From contig WQXH01000014.1 in NCBI GenBank assembly GCA_009784945.1, positions 1-44,496 of the forward strand: DNA of 44,496 nt, given 5' to 3'. The stretch is from Coriobacteriia bacterium. Lineage in GTDB: Bacteria > Actinomycetota > Coriobacteriia > Coriobacteriales > UBA8131. Below are positions 17,984-24,453 of the stretch, in pieces. The notes below the pieces were generated by a model. It was not told where the DNA came from, searched no databases, and saw only the letters and a list, made by a program, of their open reading frames with translations. The first letter of the stretch is position 1, and each line of letters begins with the position of its first letter. Position numbers and translations under genes: made by a program.

Positions 17984-18313
17984 TTTTGTTTCCTCCTGTT
18001 TGGTAGTTGCTGCTTCTTGCTATAAATCTCTTGTTGACTTTCCTGCTCTTGCACTGATGCACCGGGGTATCAGATGCCTTTTTGATACGGCGTATAGTGC
18101 ACGCATATTGGTCAAGAAACATCGCATGAATACGATGAAATCGGATATACTAAAAAACTAGTGAGGGTCTATTCGAGTTTTGCAATGTTTTGTGGTGTTT
18201 TGTGGTGTTTTTTGCTCACAAACTCTCCGTGACATTACAGAGCACCAGTGTCCATAGCTCGCGCTTCAGGAGCTGGGGGCACGCTAAGTCAGGCGTTCAA
18301 GGAGGTAACAGAG
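17984..18313. promoter_or_regulatory. divergent control region between caiA and the membrane LuxR regulator
   Basis: This 330-bp gap has no gene. On the plus strand a tatact box lies near 18147, ahead of the regulator, without a clear -35. On the minus strand a TATACG box (18091-18096) may serve caiA; a TTGACC word (18110-18115) is present, but at 13 bp the spacing is poor. Tandem repeats at 18186-18213 are a possible operator. A short run tcagatgcctttttgata near 18071-18087 resembles a small hairpin. Promoter calls are tentative. Confidence 0.4.
18186..18213 (+). repeat. tandem 10-bp direct repeats upstream of the regulator
   Basis: The unit tgttttgtgg occurs twice back to back (18186-18195 and 18196-18205), followed by a partial third copy tgtttttt. 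A one-turn repeat spacing of 10 bp fits cooperative protein binding on one DNA face. It lies about 100 bp before the regulator start and may be its operator; slippage-prone low complexity is the alternative. Confidence 0.55.
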
Positions 18314-19771
18314 TTGGCAGAACAAAAAGTACAATCGTCAAAGAGCGGTGCCTCTTCTTTAAGCCTTGTTTCCACACCAGCTAAATATATAGGCTTTGCG
18401 CTCGTGTTGGCATGGCACTATTGTCTGTGGTTTGTACCCCAGGTCTTTCACCACATAGGTTTGCTTGAAGACGGCGTTACCTTTACCTGGCTGGCAAACC
18501 TTGCAGCAACGGTGCTTGCACTTTTTTGTATAGCCAAGTTCATTGGCCGCAGGCGCCACCTTTCAAACTACCGTTGGCTCTACTTTGCCTCACCGCTTGT
18601 TGCCAGCGTAGCAACCCTGTTGCTTCTCGTGCACCCGGCCTCATTTTCGTCACTGGGTGTTGCGCTCTCGTTAAGCATAGTGCTTGGCGCAGCTGGAGCA
18701 GTCATGTGGATACTATGGGGAGAGCATTATGCCTCGGTTAAGGCCGGGTTTTCTATCAAGCATATAGGAACGGTATTTGGCCTGACCCTTATCACCACCA
18801 TACTCATCAGCACTCTGCTGCCTGCCCTCCTCGCTTCGCTCTTTGTCATGTTGCTGCCTTTGGCATCTGGCATCTTGCTCTTACTGGCTATTGGCTTCAA
18901 AAAGAAGAACAAAGCGAGCTATCCTTGCCTGCTGCCAAAAAAGACTGCACGGGCTGGCCTCAGAAGCCTTGTGGTAGTAAGTGTGATTTGCTTTGTTGCC
19001 TCTGCCGCGTGCTACTTCTTAGCCGCCATCATACCGTGGGAGCTTTTGCCTCACCGCGAAGCAAGCTTTACCTACGGCATCATAGGGGGAGCCCTTCTCA
19101 TGCTAATCATATCAGCCGCCTGCATCTTGGTGTTTAAGAAGATGAATGTGTTTAAGCTGCTTCCCTGGCTTTTAGTGGTTGAGGTGGTTGCCTTTACCCT
19201 CTTCCTCGTTGGTGAGGAATTCTACTACCCTTCGTTTTTGCTCGCACTGGCAGTTTGTGCAATCTTTGAGATCTTCCTTATCATGTACTTTGGCATCCTG
19301 ACCTCAAAGGGCTATGTACCGCCAGCATGGGGCTTTTGCTTTAGCTGTGGTTTCATCAGAGCAGGCATCGTAGTGGGCAATTCTCTTGCGGTGAGTTATG
19401 AACAAAACCCCGTTCTCGCCCAAATTGCCACCCCAGAAACCTGCCTCATCTTCATAGGCTTGCTCACAGCTCTGTTGATTCCCTTAGTAAAGCAGCAATT
19501 CAGCATTGTCTCCCTCACTTCAGATCCAGTAGAGGCCAACGAGCTTCAAACTATTTGCCAAGAAGTTACCAAGGAGTTTAGTCTTTCAAAGCGCGAGTCC
19601 GAGATTCTCGTGCTCCTTGCCTCTGGCCACCGAGCCGAATCAATAGCCAAGAAGCTGGTGATATCTCCCTACACAGTCAATACCCACATCCGCCACATCT
19701 ACGAAAAAACCCAAATAAACAAGCGCTCAGACCTCCTCAACTACATCAACATGCAAAGGTCTGACTACTAG
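18314..19771 (+). CDS. LuxR-family regulator with multi-TM N-terminal domain
   Basis: The 485-residue protein has an N-terminal part of about 400 residues made almost entirely of hydrophobic segments, roughly 12 TM helices, and a C-terminal LuxR/GerE helix-turn-helix at about 424-485 (LSKRESEILVLLASGHRAES, then SPYTVNTHIRHIYEKT). This architecture is characteristic of Eggerthella-type actinobacteria, where many copies sit beside catabolic clusters. I chose the TTG start at 18314 because aaggaggt lies 7 nt before it; an in-frame GTG at 18248 lacks a ribosome site. Being divergent from caiA, it probably senses the pathway substrate at the membrane and controls the cai-fix genes. Confidence 0.88.
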   Translation: MAEQKVQSSKSGASSLSLVSTPAKYIGFALVLAWHYCLWFVPQVFHHIGLLEDGVTFTWLANLAATVLALFCIAKFIGRRRHLSNYRWLYFASPLVASVATLLLLVHPASFSSLGVALSLSIVLGAAGAVMWILWGEHYASVKAGFSIKHIGTVFGLTLITTILISTLLPALLASLFVMLLPLASGILLLLAIGFKKKNKASYPCLLPKKTARAGLRSLVVVSVICFVASAACYFLAAIIPWELLPHREASFTYGIIGGALLMLIISAACILVFKKMNVFKLLPWLLVVEVVAFTLFLVGEEFYYPSFLLALAVCAIFEIFLIMYFGILTSKGYVPPAWGFCFSCGFIRAGIVVGNSLAVSYEQNPVLAQIATPETCLIFIGLLTALLIPLVKQQFSIVSLTSDPVEANELQTICQEVTKEFSLSKRESEILVLLASGHRAESIAKKLVISPYTVNTHIRHIYEKTQINKRSDLLNYINMQRSDY

Positions 19772-19928
19772 TGCCCTGTAACACCTAAAGGTATACCAAT
19801 CTGCTTGCTCATCTTCCGCATGGCTGCGTTGTCCTTATTAACGTTACGCCCAGTAGCGCTCAATCGTCCGCCTTGCCCTGCGAAAGATGCTCAGCTCATA
19901 TTGGCAAACTTTTGGGTGTTACAGGGCA
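19772..19928. repeat. 157-bp long imperfect hairpin element with 29-bp ends
   Basis: The outer arms 19772-19800 and 19900-19928 are reverse complements at 25 of 29 positions, beginning tgccctgtaacacc. Complementarity continues inward at lower identity (ctcatcttccgcatggc against the complement near 19870-19895), down to a central cgttac/gtagcg turn near 19841-19857. The element starts right at the stop of the LuxR gene. It looks like a decayed MITE or REP-type palindrome. No target duplication is visible. Confidence 0.75.
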
Positions 19929-19932
19929 GCGG

Positions 19933-19977
19933 CGCATTGTATAACTACGCATTATATAACTGCGCATTGTATAACAA
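19933..19977 (+). repeat. three 15-bp direct repeats
   Basis: Units cgcattgtataacta, cgcattatataactg and cgcattgtataacaa lie in perfect tandem register immediately after the 157-bp palindrome. Each contains a tataac word. They lie about 105-150 bp before the membrane-protein gene and could be iterated binding sites or overlapping promoter elements. Confidence 0.7.
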
Positions 19978-20080
19978 GAGTTATCCGTTTGCTTTTGATA
20001 TACTGCCAAAACGTACCTGCTACTTCAATTTGTTTTGCACCTGCTTTTGAGCTCGGCAACCCTTGGGACGGGAGAACCTA

Positions 20081-20593
20081 ATGAAAAACAAGATCAAGCA
20101 AATAGGCAAGCACGTGCTTTACGTTCTCTTCTCGAGCGCCCTTTATGGGCTGGCTCTTTACCTCGTGACCATCTGGTTGGCTGGATATTCTCTCCTCTGG
20201 GCCTATGTTGGAAACCTCGTGCTCATTATCTTTGCGTTGTGGTCAGACGAGTTTGCGATTAAGCAATTTAAATCCGCTATTACAACAAAAGAGGGTCGTG
20301 AAGCCTTGGAAAAGGATCGCTTCTTTTGGTTTTATGCAGACTCCTTTGTGTCGTACAAAACCGTGCTCTATTTATTTTACGTCGTGGTCTTGATTGCCTC
20401 TCAGGTTGCAGAGTTCTATCCAGATATATTCAGTGAGGAGGTGGCAAGCTTCTTATTAGCTAACCGTTTTAGCATATTAATCCTGCTTGCCTATGACATG
20501 CTCACTCAGCAGTTCTCAAAAGACAGGACAAGAGCGAAGGCTCTCTCAGAAGAGCTTAAGGCTCGCACAGCCGAGAGTACAGACGAAAAGTAA
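20081..20593 (+). CDS. small membrane protein of unknown function
   Basis: I do not recognise this 170-residue protein. It has a basic N-terminus (MKNKIKQIGKH), two hydrophobic helices at about 12-55, a charged middle segment with KEGREALEKDRFFW, two further hydrophobic segments (VLYLFYVVVLIASQV and FSILILLAYDML), and a charged hydrophilic C-terminal tail rich in Lys and Glu. The start at 20081 has gggaga about 6 nt upstream; an in-frame TTG at 20063 lacks one. It stands alone between the LuxR gene and a convergent release-factor-like gene. Four TM segments and a coiled tail are what can be seen. Confidence 0.7.
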   Translation: MKNKIKQIGKHVLYVLFSSALYGLALYLVTIWLAGYSLLWAYVGNLVLIIFALWSDEFAIKQFKSAITTKEGREALEKDRFFWFYADSFVSYKTVLYLFYVVVLIASQVAEFYPDIFSEEVASFLLANRFSILILLAYDMLTQQFSKDRTRAKALSEELKARTAESTDEK

Positions 20594-20657
20594 ATTCGCT
20601 TACTCCCAAGAGCACGAGGGGTTACACATTTGTCTGTCGCATTTTGCGAAGCAAAGT

Positions 20658-20696
20658 GTTGCAGGTCTTCTTTGTAGACCTATGAGGTTCTGCAAC
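20658..20696. terminator. hairpin between convergent genes
   Basis: Outer arms gttgcag (20658-20664) and ctgcaac (20690-20696) enclose an inner stem aggtct/agacct (20663-20668 with 20676-20681). It lies between the convergent genes ending at 20593 and 20737 and may be a bidirectional terminator. No T-run follows on either strand, so the role is tentative. Confidence 0.4.
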
Positions 20697-20736
20697 ATCG
20701 CTAGGCAATGCGCAGAATAATTATTAGCACGCAACA

Positions 20737-21084
20737 CTACTCGTCAGGTGCCTGTCTGCGCTGTTTCTTCTTAAGAGCCTGGTGTCGCTTGTTTACCAGT
20801 CTGCGCTCAATAGAGGTACGACTCGGCTGAGTTGCTAGTCTGAGACGCGGCAGTTGATTCGCAGCCTCCAGGCGTCTTCGCAGCCTGGCTAGCGCTGCTC
20901 GTTTGTTCAATAACTGACTACGCTCTCGCCGTGCAACTACCATCAACCCACTGGGCTTATGAATGAGGCGTACTGCGCTGTCGGTGGTATTTACGCTTTG
21001 CCCGCCAGGCCCTGACCCGCGAAACACTTGCACGCGGCATTCGCGCAAGAGCTCTTCATCACTATCAGGAATCAAGTAGTTCAT
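20737..21084 (-). CDS. release-factor-like GGQ protein (ArfB/YaeJ-type peptidyl-tRNA hydrolase)
   Basis: The 115-residue protein is the catalytic domain of class I release factors without the codon-recognition domains. [18 protein letters not shown] carries the GGQ motif at 27-29, and the tail [18 protein letters not shown] is strongly basic, as in ArfB-type ribosome-rescue factors, which insert such tails into the mRNA channel. The protein is shorter than Escherichia coli ArfB. The start at 21084 gives the family N-terminus; a 31-residue extension to 21177 is repetitive and not conserved. A TATACT box 6 nt before the ATG and no ribosome site suggest leaderless translation. It may rescue stalled ribosomes; no substrate detail can be read. 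Confidence 0.82.
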   Translation of the reverse strand: MNYLIPDSDEELLRECRVQVFRGSGPGGQSVNTTDSAVRLIHKPSGLMVVARRERSQLLNKRAALARLRRRLEAANQLPRLRLATQPSRTSIERRLVNKRHQALKKKQRRQAPDE

Positions 21085-21090
21085 TGTTGC

Positions 21091-21096
21091 AGTATA
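21091..21096 (-). promoter_or_regulatory. -10 box for a leaderless mRNA
   Basis: On the minus strand TATACT is followed by gcaaca and the ATG of the GGQ protein. The 6-nt gap would start transcription at or beside the A of the start codon. A -35 is poorly defined (TGGGTT at 17 bp). Confidence 0.6.
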
Positions 21097-21198
21097 ACCG
21101 CAAGCACCCCAGCAACCCAGAGCAAACTTGAGGCAGTGTAATGCGCTATGCAAAGTACCGCGCAATGTACCATGCAATGCAGCGCTAACCCAGTCAGG

Positions 21199-21352
21199 TC
21201 TAGCCCAAATGCATCCAAAAAGGTAGATTTATCCTGCCTCGGATTTGCTGCTCTTTTATCGTTGGGCTAAAGCGCTGGTAAATGGCTTGCCAGAAGGTTG
21301 CAAGTTTTAGCTCTCACACAAAATCTACCTTTTTGGATGCATTTGGGCTAGA
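21199..21352. repeat. 154-bp segment bounded by perfect 32-bp inverted repeats
   Basis: The arms 21199-21230 and 21321-21352 are exact reverse complements over 32 bp, beginning tctagcccaaatgcatcc. The 90-bp interior is not itself palindromic and shows no ORF. The right arm ends 18 bp before the start of the nuclease-fold gene. The layout suits either a MITE or a small invertible segment. No recombinase gene lies nearby and I see no target duplication. Confidence 0.9.
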
Positions 21353-21358
21353 AGATGC

Positions 21359-21364
21359 TACAAT
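21359..21364 (+). promoter_or_regulatory. -10 box for a leaderless mRNA of the nuclease-fold gene
   Basis: TACAAT is followed by caagca and the ATG at 21371, with no ribosome site. Any -35 element at the normal distance would fall inside the right arm of the 32-bp inverted repeat, so inversion or excision of that element could change expression. Confidence 0.5.
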
Positions 21365-21370
21365 CAAGCA

Positions 21371-22372
21371 ATGGAACTCCTTATCAGTCATAAATCAGCC
21401 TTGGAGTATTGGCGTTTGCACGGCGCAGCAGGTATGAACTACACTAGCAAGCTCTGCAAAGGAGCTGCGCCTAGAAAAGCTCCCGTAGCATCTGAACTCA
21501 AGCTCGCGGAAGATAGAGGGCTTACCCTTCCTTTGGAGCTAATGGTTGGAGAGCCAGCAGCTGTAAGGAGGCTGCAAATGGCGCGCATGCATGTAGCGTC
21601 TTCAACTATGCCAGAGGGCAGCATCATTAGTGTTGGCGAGGGTCTTTACGTAGCTTCCCCTGAACTATGCTTCTTCCAGCTGGCTAACAGGCTGCCGCTC
21701 GCAAAACTCTTGCGCCTGGGTCTTGAGTTCTGTGGAACCTATACTCTGCCAGCAAACAATGCCGCTCAAGAGGATCCCGAGATGAAAGAAAAGGGTTTTA
21801 AAAACCGTCCTCCGTTGACCAGCGTTGAGAGACTCTCATCATTCCTGGCTCGCTCTGGAGGCACGTTAAATCAAAGGTATCTGCAAAGCGTCCTACGCTA
21901 CATCGCCAACGGATCTGCCTCTCCGATGGAAAGCAGGCTCCTCATCGTGCTAGCTTTGCCTTATCGCCACGGCGGCTATGGCCTTCCGCTGCCGGAGCTG
22001 GACGCACCGGTAAAAACTGGCAGACCCACGAAGAGGAGCGAGAACAAGAAGAGCTTGAGCAAACTGAATAGAGACGAAAAAGACTACCGCTGCGATCTCT
22101 ATTGGCGGAACAATAAGCTAGCGGTAGAATACGACAGTGACATATACCACCTGCTTCCTGCGCAAAAGACCAAAGACTCAAAGAAGAAGAACTACCTGCT
22201 TTCAAAAGGTATTCATGTTATTTCTGTGACAAGGCTGCAAATGCGTAGCGTTTTAGAAGTAGAAAGTGTTGCTATGCAGCTTTCTGCCTGCCTGGGCAAG
22301 CAGCTCAGGCACAAGAGGAGCGCCAAGTGGCTTGAGAAGCATATGCAGCTGCGCAGGCAGCTGGGAATCTAG
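21371..22372 (+). CDS. hypothetical protein with a C-terminal restriction-endonuclease-like (DUF559/Vsr-type) fold
   Basis: The 333-residue protein has an N-terminal region starting LLISHKSALEYWRLHG, similar in style to AbiEi-type antitoxin and transcriptional-regulator proteins, and a C-terminal stretch YRCDLYWRNNKLAVEYDSD then NYLLSKGIHVISVTRLQM. The D...E-x-D spacing and the following strand resemble PD-(D/E)XK nucleases of the Vsr/DUF559 group. Proteins of this plan are common as multiple paralogues in Coriobacteriia, from memory. It has its own leaderless-type promoter and overlaps the convergent DUF1963 gene by 4 bp at the stops. A role in defence or toxin-antitoxin biology is conjecture. 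Confidence 0.65.
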   Translation: MELLISHKSALEYWRLHGAAGMNYTSKLCKGAAPRKAPVASELKLAEDRGLTLPLELMVGEPAAVRRLQMARMHVASSTMPEGSIISVGEGLYVASPELCFFQLANRLPLAKLLRLGLEFCGTYTLPANNAAQEDPEMKEKGFKNRPPLTSVERLSSFLARSGGTLNQRYLQSVLRYIANGSASPMESRLLIVLALPYRHGGYGLPLPELDAPVKTGRPTKRSENKKSLSKLNRDEKDYRCDLYWRNNKLAVEYDSDIYHLLPAQKTKDSKKKNYLLSKGIHVISVTRLQMRSVLEVESVAMQLSACLGKQLRHKRSAKWLEKHMQLRRQLGI

Positions 22373-23385
22373 GCGCTTTCCCAAGTGTAGATGACATCAG
22401 AAAAATCGCAGCCTTCAAGCGCCTTTGGGGCAATGATGAAGTTGGCAATGTAGCCTTCTACCCACAAAGCCTGCTCATCGCCATCGATTTGCAGCAGCAA
22501 CACTGAGTGATTTGAGTGTATAGTCCCTCCCCCAAAGCGAGGATCGCTTTGCGTAAAGTATGGGTATCCGCCCACTCGGCAGCCTCTTCTTTCTAACATC
22601 CCTTGCATAAGGATTATCAGATCTTTCTCTTTATACTTGTCTATGAGGGATTGCCACATGGGCGATGGCTTAAGGATGTTTTTCTTAAAGTCCTTCCATC
22701 CATAGTCATAGGGCTGTATGGGCATAAGGCTCTGCTCCATCTCGAGTGCAAACTCACCTTTAAAGGGAAAGTTCGAATCCTCACCAATAGAATCGGGAGG
22801 GCTTCCCAGAAGCGATTTGTCCGTAATTACCTCAGGATGGTAGACCGCTCTCCAGGCTCTTTGTTCGGTGGGGTTGCCAAAATCTGCTCCAAATGGATCT
22901 GGACCCTCCCTAGAAGGAAGATAAAACTGAAGCATGCCTTTTTGCGGAAAGCCTGGCAGGGGCGGGAGCTCGGCCAAGTTAAGCTGGCAGAGAAGCTTTA
23001 GTGCCTGCGCCTTTCTTCTAATGCCCTTTTCGTGCGGATACTCAAACCCTGGTGGCAGATAGGGCGCTCCCCCAAACTTGCTTTCAAAGATGCCCGTGGA
23101 TCTTCTTACTGGAGTAAGTTTGACGCAGGGCACTTCTTTTTGCTTAAGGAGATCCTTCATTGCTTCAATCTCTCGTGGCTCAAGCTCTGGAAGATCTTTG
23201 CCTGTGCTCGAGTCATATTTTCTTCGGTTAAGCAGAGAGGTCAAGGAGAAAGCCGCCCCTAAAACTGCAATAGTCAACATAAAGATAATCCACTCTCGTT
23301 CCAAAAGCGCTTGAGGCCCATCTGAAAAAACTATAATGAGGGTTAATGCCATCATGAGAAGCAAGGTTCCTATGAGAATCTTCAT
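22369..23385 (-). CDS. membrane-anchored DUF1963 (YwqG-like) protein
   Basis: The 338-residue protein begins with two hydrophobic helices (about 2-23 and 30-50), followed by a soluble DUF1963 domain: SKFGGAPYLPPGFEYPHEKG, LLCQLNLAELPPLPGFPQKGMLQFYL, GADFGNP and a C-terminal FGGGTIHSNHSVLLLQIDGD. YwqG-like domains are widespread and without a known reaction. The added TM anchor is less usual. The start has an aaggaaa site. It is convergent with the nuclease-fold gene. The function is unknown. Confidence 0.8.
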   Translation of the reverse strand: MKILIGTLLLMMALTLIIVFSDGPQALLEREWIIFMLTIAVLGAAFSLTSLLNRRKYDSSTGKDLPELEPREIEAMKDLLKQKEVPCVKLTPVRRSTGIFESKFGGAPYLPPGFEYPHEKGIRRKAQALKLLCQLNLAELPPLPGFPQKGMLQFYLPSREGPDPFGADFGNPTEQRAWRAVYHPEVITDKSLLGSPPDSIGEDSNFPFKGEFALEMEQSLMPIQPYDYGWKDFKKNILKPSPMWQSLIDKYKEKDLIILMQGMLERRGCRVGGYPYFTQSDPRFGGGTIHSNHSVLLLQIDGDEQALWVEGYIANFIIAPKALEGCDFSDVIYTWESA

Positions 23386-23517
23386 CTTGTTTTCCTTTCT
23401 GGCTCCAAGGTGTCAGCAGGGCTCAAATGTTTAGTAGCAATCCCAAGTATAGTAGACTTCGTTCGCTTGATGTGGAGGAGCCATGAGCAGGGTCTCATCC
23501 ATAATAATCGCATGAAG

Positions 23518-23599
23518 TTGACAGGGGGACTGTGTGAAAAGTCGCGATGGGCAGTGGGGACGTGAGGAGACAGAAGGGGGATGTCAGCTTCCCTCTGTC
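23518..23599. repeat. intergenic copy of the GTGACA/GGGGAC repeat family with hairpin
   Basis: It begins ttgacagggggactgtgtga and contains cagtggggacgtgaggaga. It ends in a hairpin whose arms 23569-23578 and 23590-23599 pair imperfectly (gacaga with tctgtc). It shares words with the gatB and murE insertions. Confidence 0.5.
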
Positions 23600-23692
23600 C
23601 CAGAATCGGCTTATGTTACAACCCCTTCATGCCTTCTGTTTGGCGGGATGGTCAAAACCTGCCCTCTTGTTTCTTAGCTTCACTTTTGCCAC

Positions 23693-23720
23693 TTGAACCT
23701 TGCTGCCTATGGTGTAAGAT
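23693..23720 (+). promoter_or_regulatory. promoter candidate for the TIR/RyR island
   Basis: TTGAAC (23693-23698) and TAAGAT (23715-23720) are separated by 16 bp, about 60 bp before the first gene of the four-gene island. It is the best sigma-70-like match in the gap. Confidence 0.5.
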
Positions 23721-23782
23721 TGTAGGTGTCTGTGCACGCTCATGCACAATGCCAACATCGAGGTAGAAGGTAGGGTAAAGTT

Positions 23783-24316
23783 ATGGGATTATTTAAAAAA
23801 AACATTTCAGAGGAAGAACAGCTGGCGCGTCAGCTCAAAAAAGAAAGCGATGACGTATACCGTCGCAAACACAAGCCGGGGCCTCTCAAATTTTCCAGCG
23901 GCACAGCCACCGACCCAGTTTTTGTGAGACAAATTGAGCCAGGGTGCAGAAACACAATCAGTTTTTTGATCGAATTAAATGTTGCTCAGTTATATATCGC
24001 TAGAGGAAAGCGGGTGCTTCCCGATATTGTGGAATTGCACTTCGTCTATATTCCAAACAGGAGAGGAATTATTCTTTCCGGCACACAGGCTCACGGCACT
24101 GTTCACTCCTTCATACCTGGCATCGGAAAAGTAATGATGGAAGTCGAAGATTCCGTTCTGGAGCACGATGTATGGCCCCATGTTGTTCGTGCATGGATTG
24201 GCAAGGCATACTATTCGGATGGGAGCGTCTGGGAAAACCCCAACGCCCAAAGTGAGGGCAAAAAGCTCTTTGACGAAATAAAAAAGCACTGGGAAATCCT
24301 AAAAGACAAGCAATAA
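23783..24316 (+). CDS. unknown 177-aa protein, first gene of the TIR/RyR island
   Basis: I do not recognise this protein. It starts MGLFKKNISEEEQLARQLKK, a basic/charged N-terminal helix, and continues with what looks like a beta-rich domain: CRNTISFLIELNVAQLYIA, then VELHFVYIPNRRGIILSG, then VRAWIGKAYYSDGSVWEN. There is no signal peptide or TM segment, so it is probably cytoplasmic. The opening MGLF resembles the starts of the next two island genes (MAIF and MGLF). A gap of 137 bp separates it from the TIR-TPR gene. The island membership is inferred from strand and spacing; it could be an independent gene. Confidence 0.7.
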   Translation: MGLFKKNISEEEQLARQLKKESDDVYRRKHKPGPLKFSSGTATDPVFVRQIEPGCRNTISFLIELNVAQLYIARGKRVLPDIVELHFVYIPNRRGIILSGTQAHGTVHSFIPGIGKVMMEVEDSVLEHDVWPHVVRAWIGKAYYSDGSVWENPNAQSEGKKLFDEIKKHWEILKDKQ

Positions 24317-24391
24317 ACTCAAGTGTGTCAGCTGTTGGCACGTTTGTTATAGAGCCATTAGTATTAATCAGGTAGCACAAAACCACATAGA

Positions 24392-24432
24392 TTGCCCGGT
24401 GCACACCGCAGTACATGAGTACTCCAGGGCAA
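24392..24432 (+). other. nested hairpin in the leader of the TIR-TPR gene
   Basis: ttgccc (24392-24397) pairs with gggcaa (24427-24432) and inside it agtac (24410-24414) pairs with gtact (24419-24423) over a 4-nt loop. It ends about 20 bp before the start codon, next to the aggagag ribosome site at about 24443. It could modulate translation or mRNA stability. It has no T-run. Confidence 0.4.
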
Positions 24433-24453
24433 CAGGTATTTTAGGAGAGAACT

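Larger units (their letters stand above)
23386..23782. other. 397-bp intergenic region with repeat and promoter
   Basis: No credible gene is seen here. It contains the repeat at 23518-23599 and the promoter candidate at 23693-23720 that would drive the TIR/RyR gene island. The remainder is unremarkable. Confidence 0.6.

Noticed and set aside
18248-18313. GTG start adding 22 residues to the LuxR regulator
   Set aside because: No ribosome site precedes it, while aaggaggt lies 7 nt before the in-frame TTG at 18314.
19805-20050. Short open frame encoding an ALYNYALYNCALYN peptide
   Set aside because: It is produced by reading across the palindrome and the 15-bp repeats; it lacks a ribosome site and protein-like composition.
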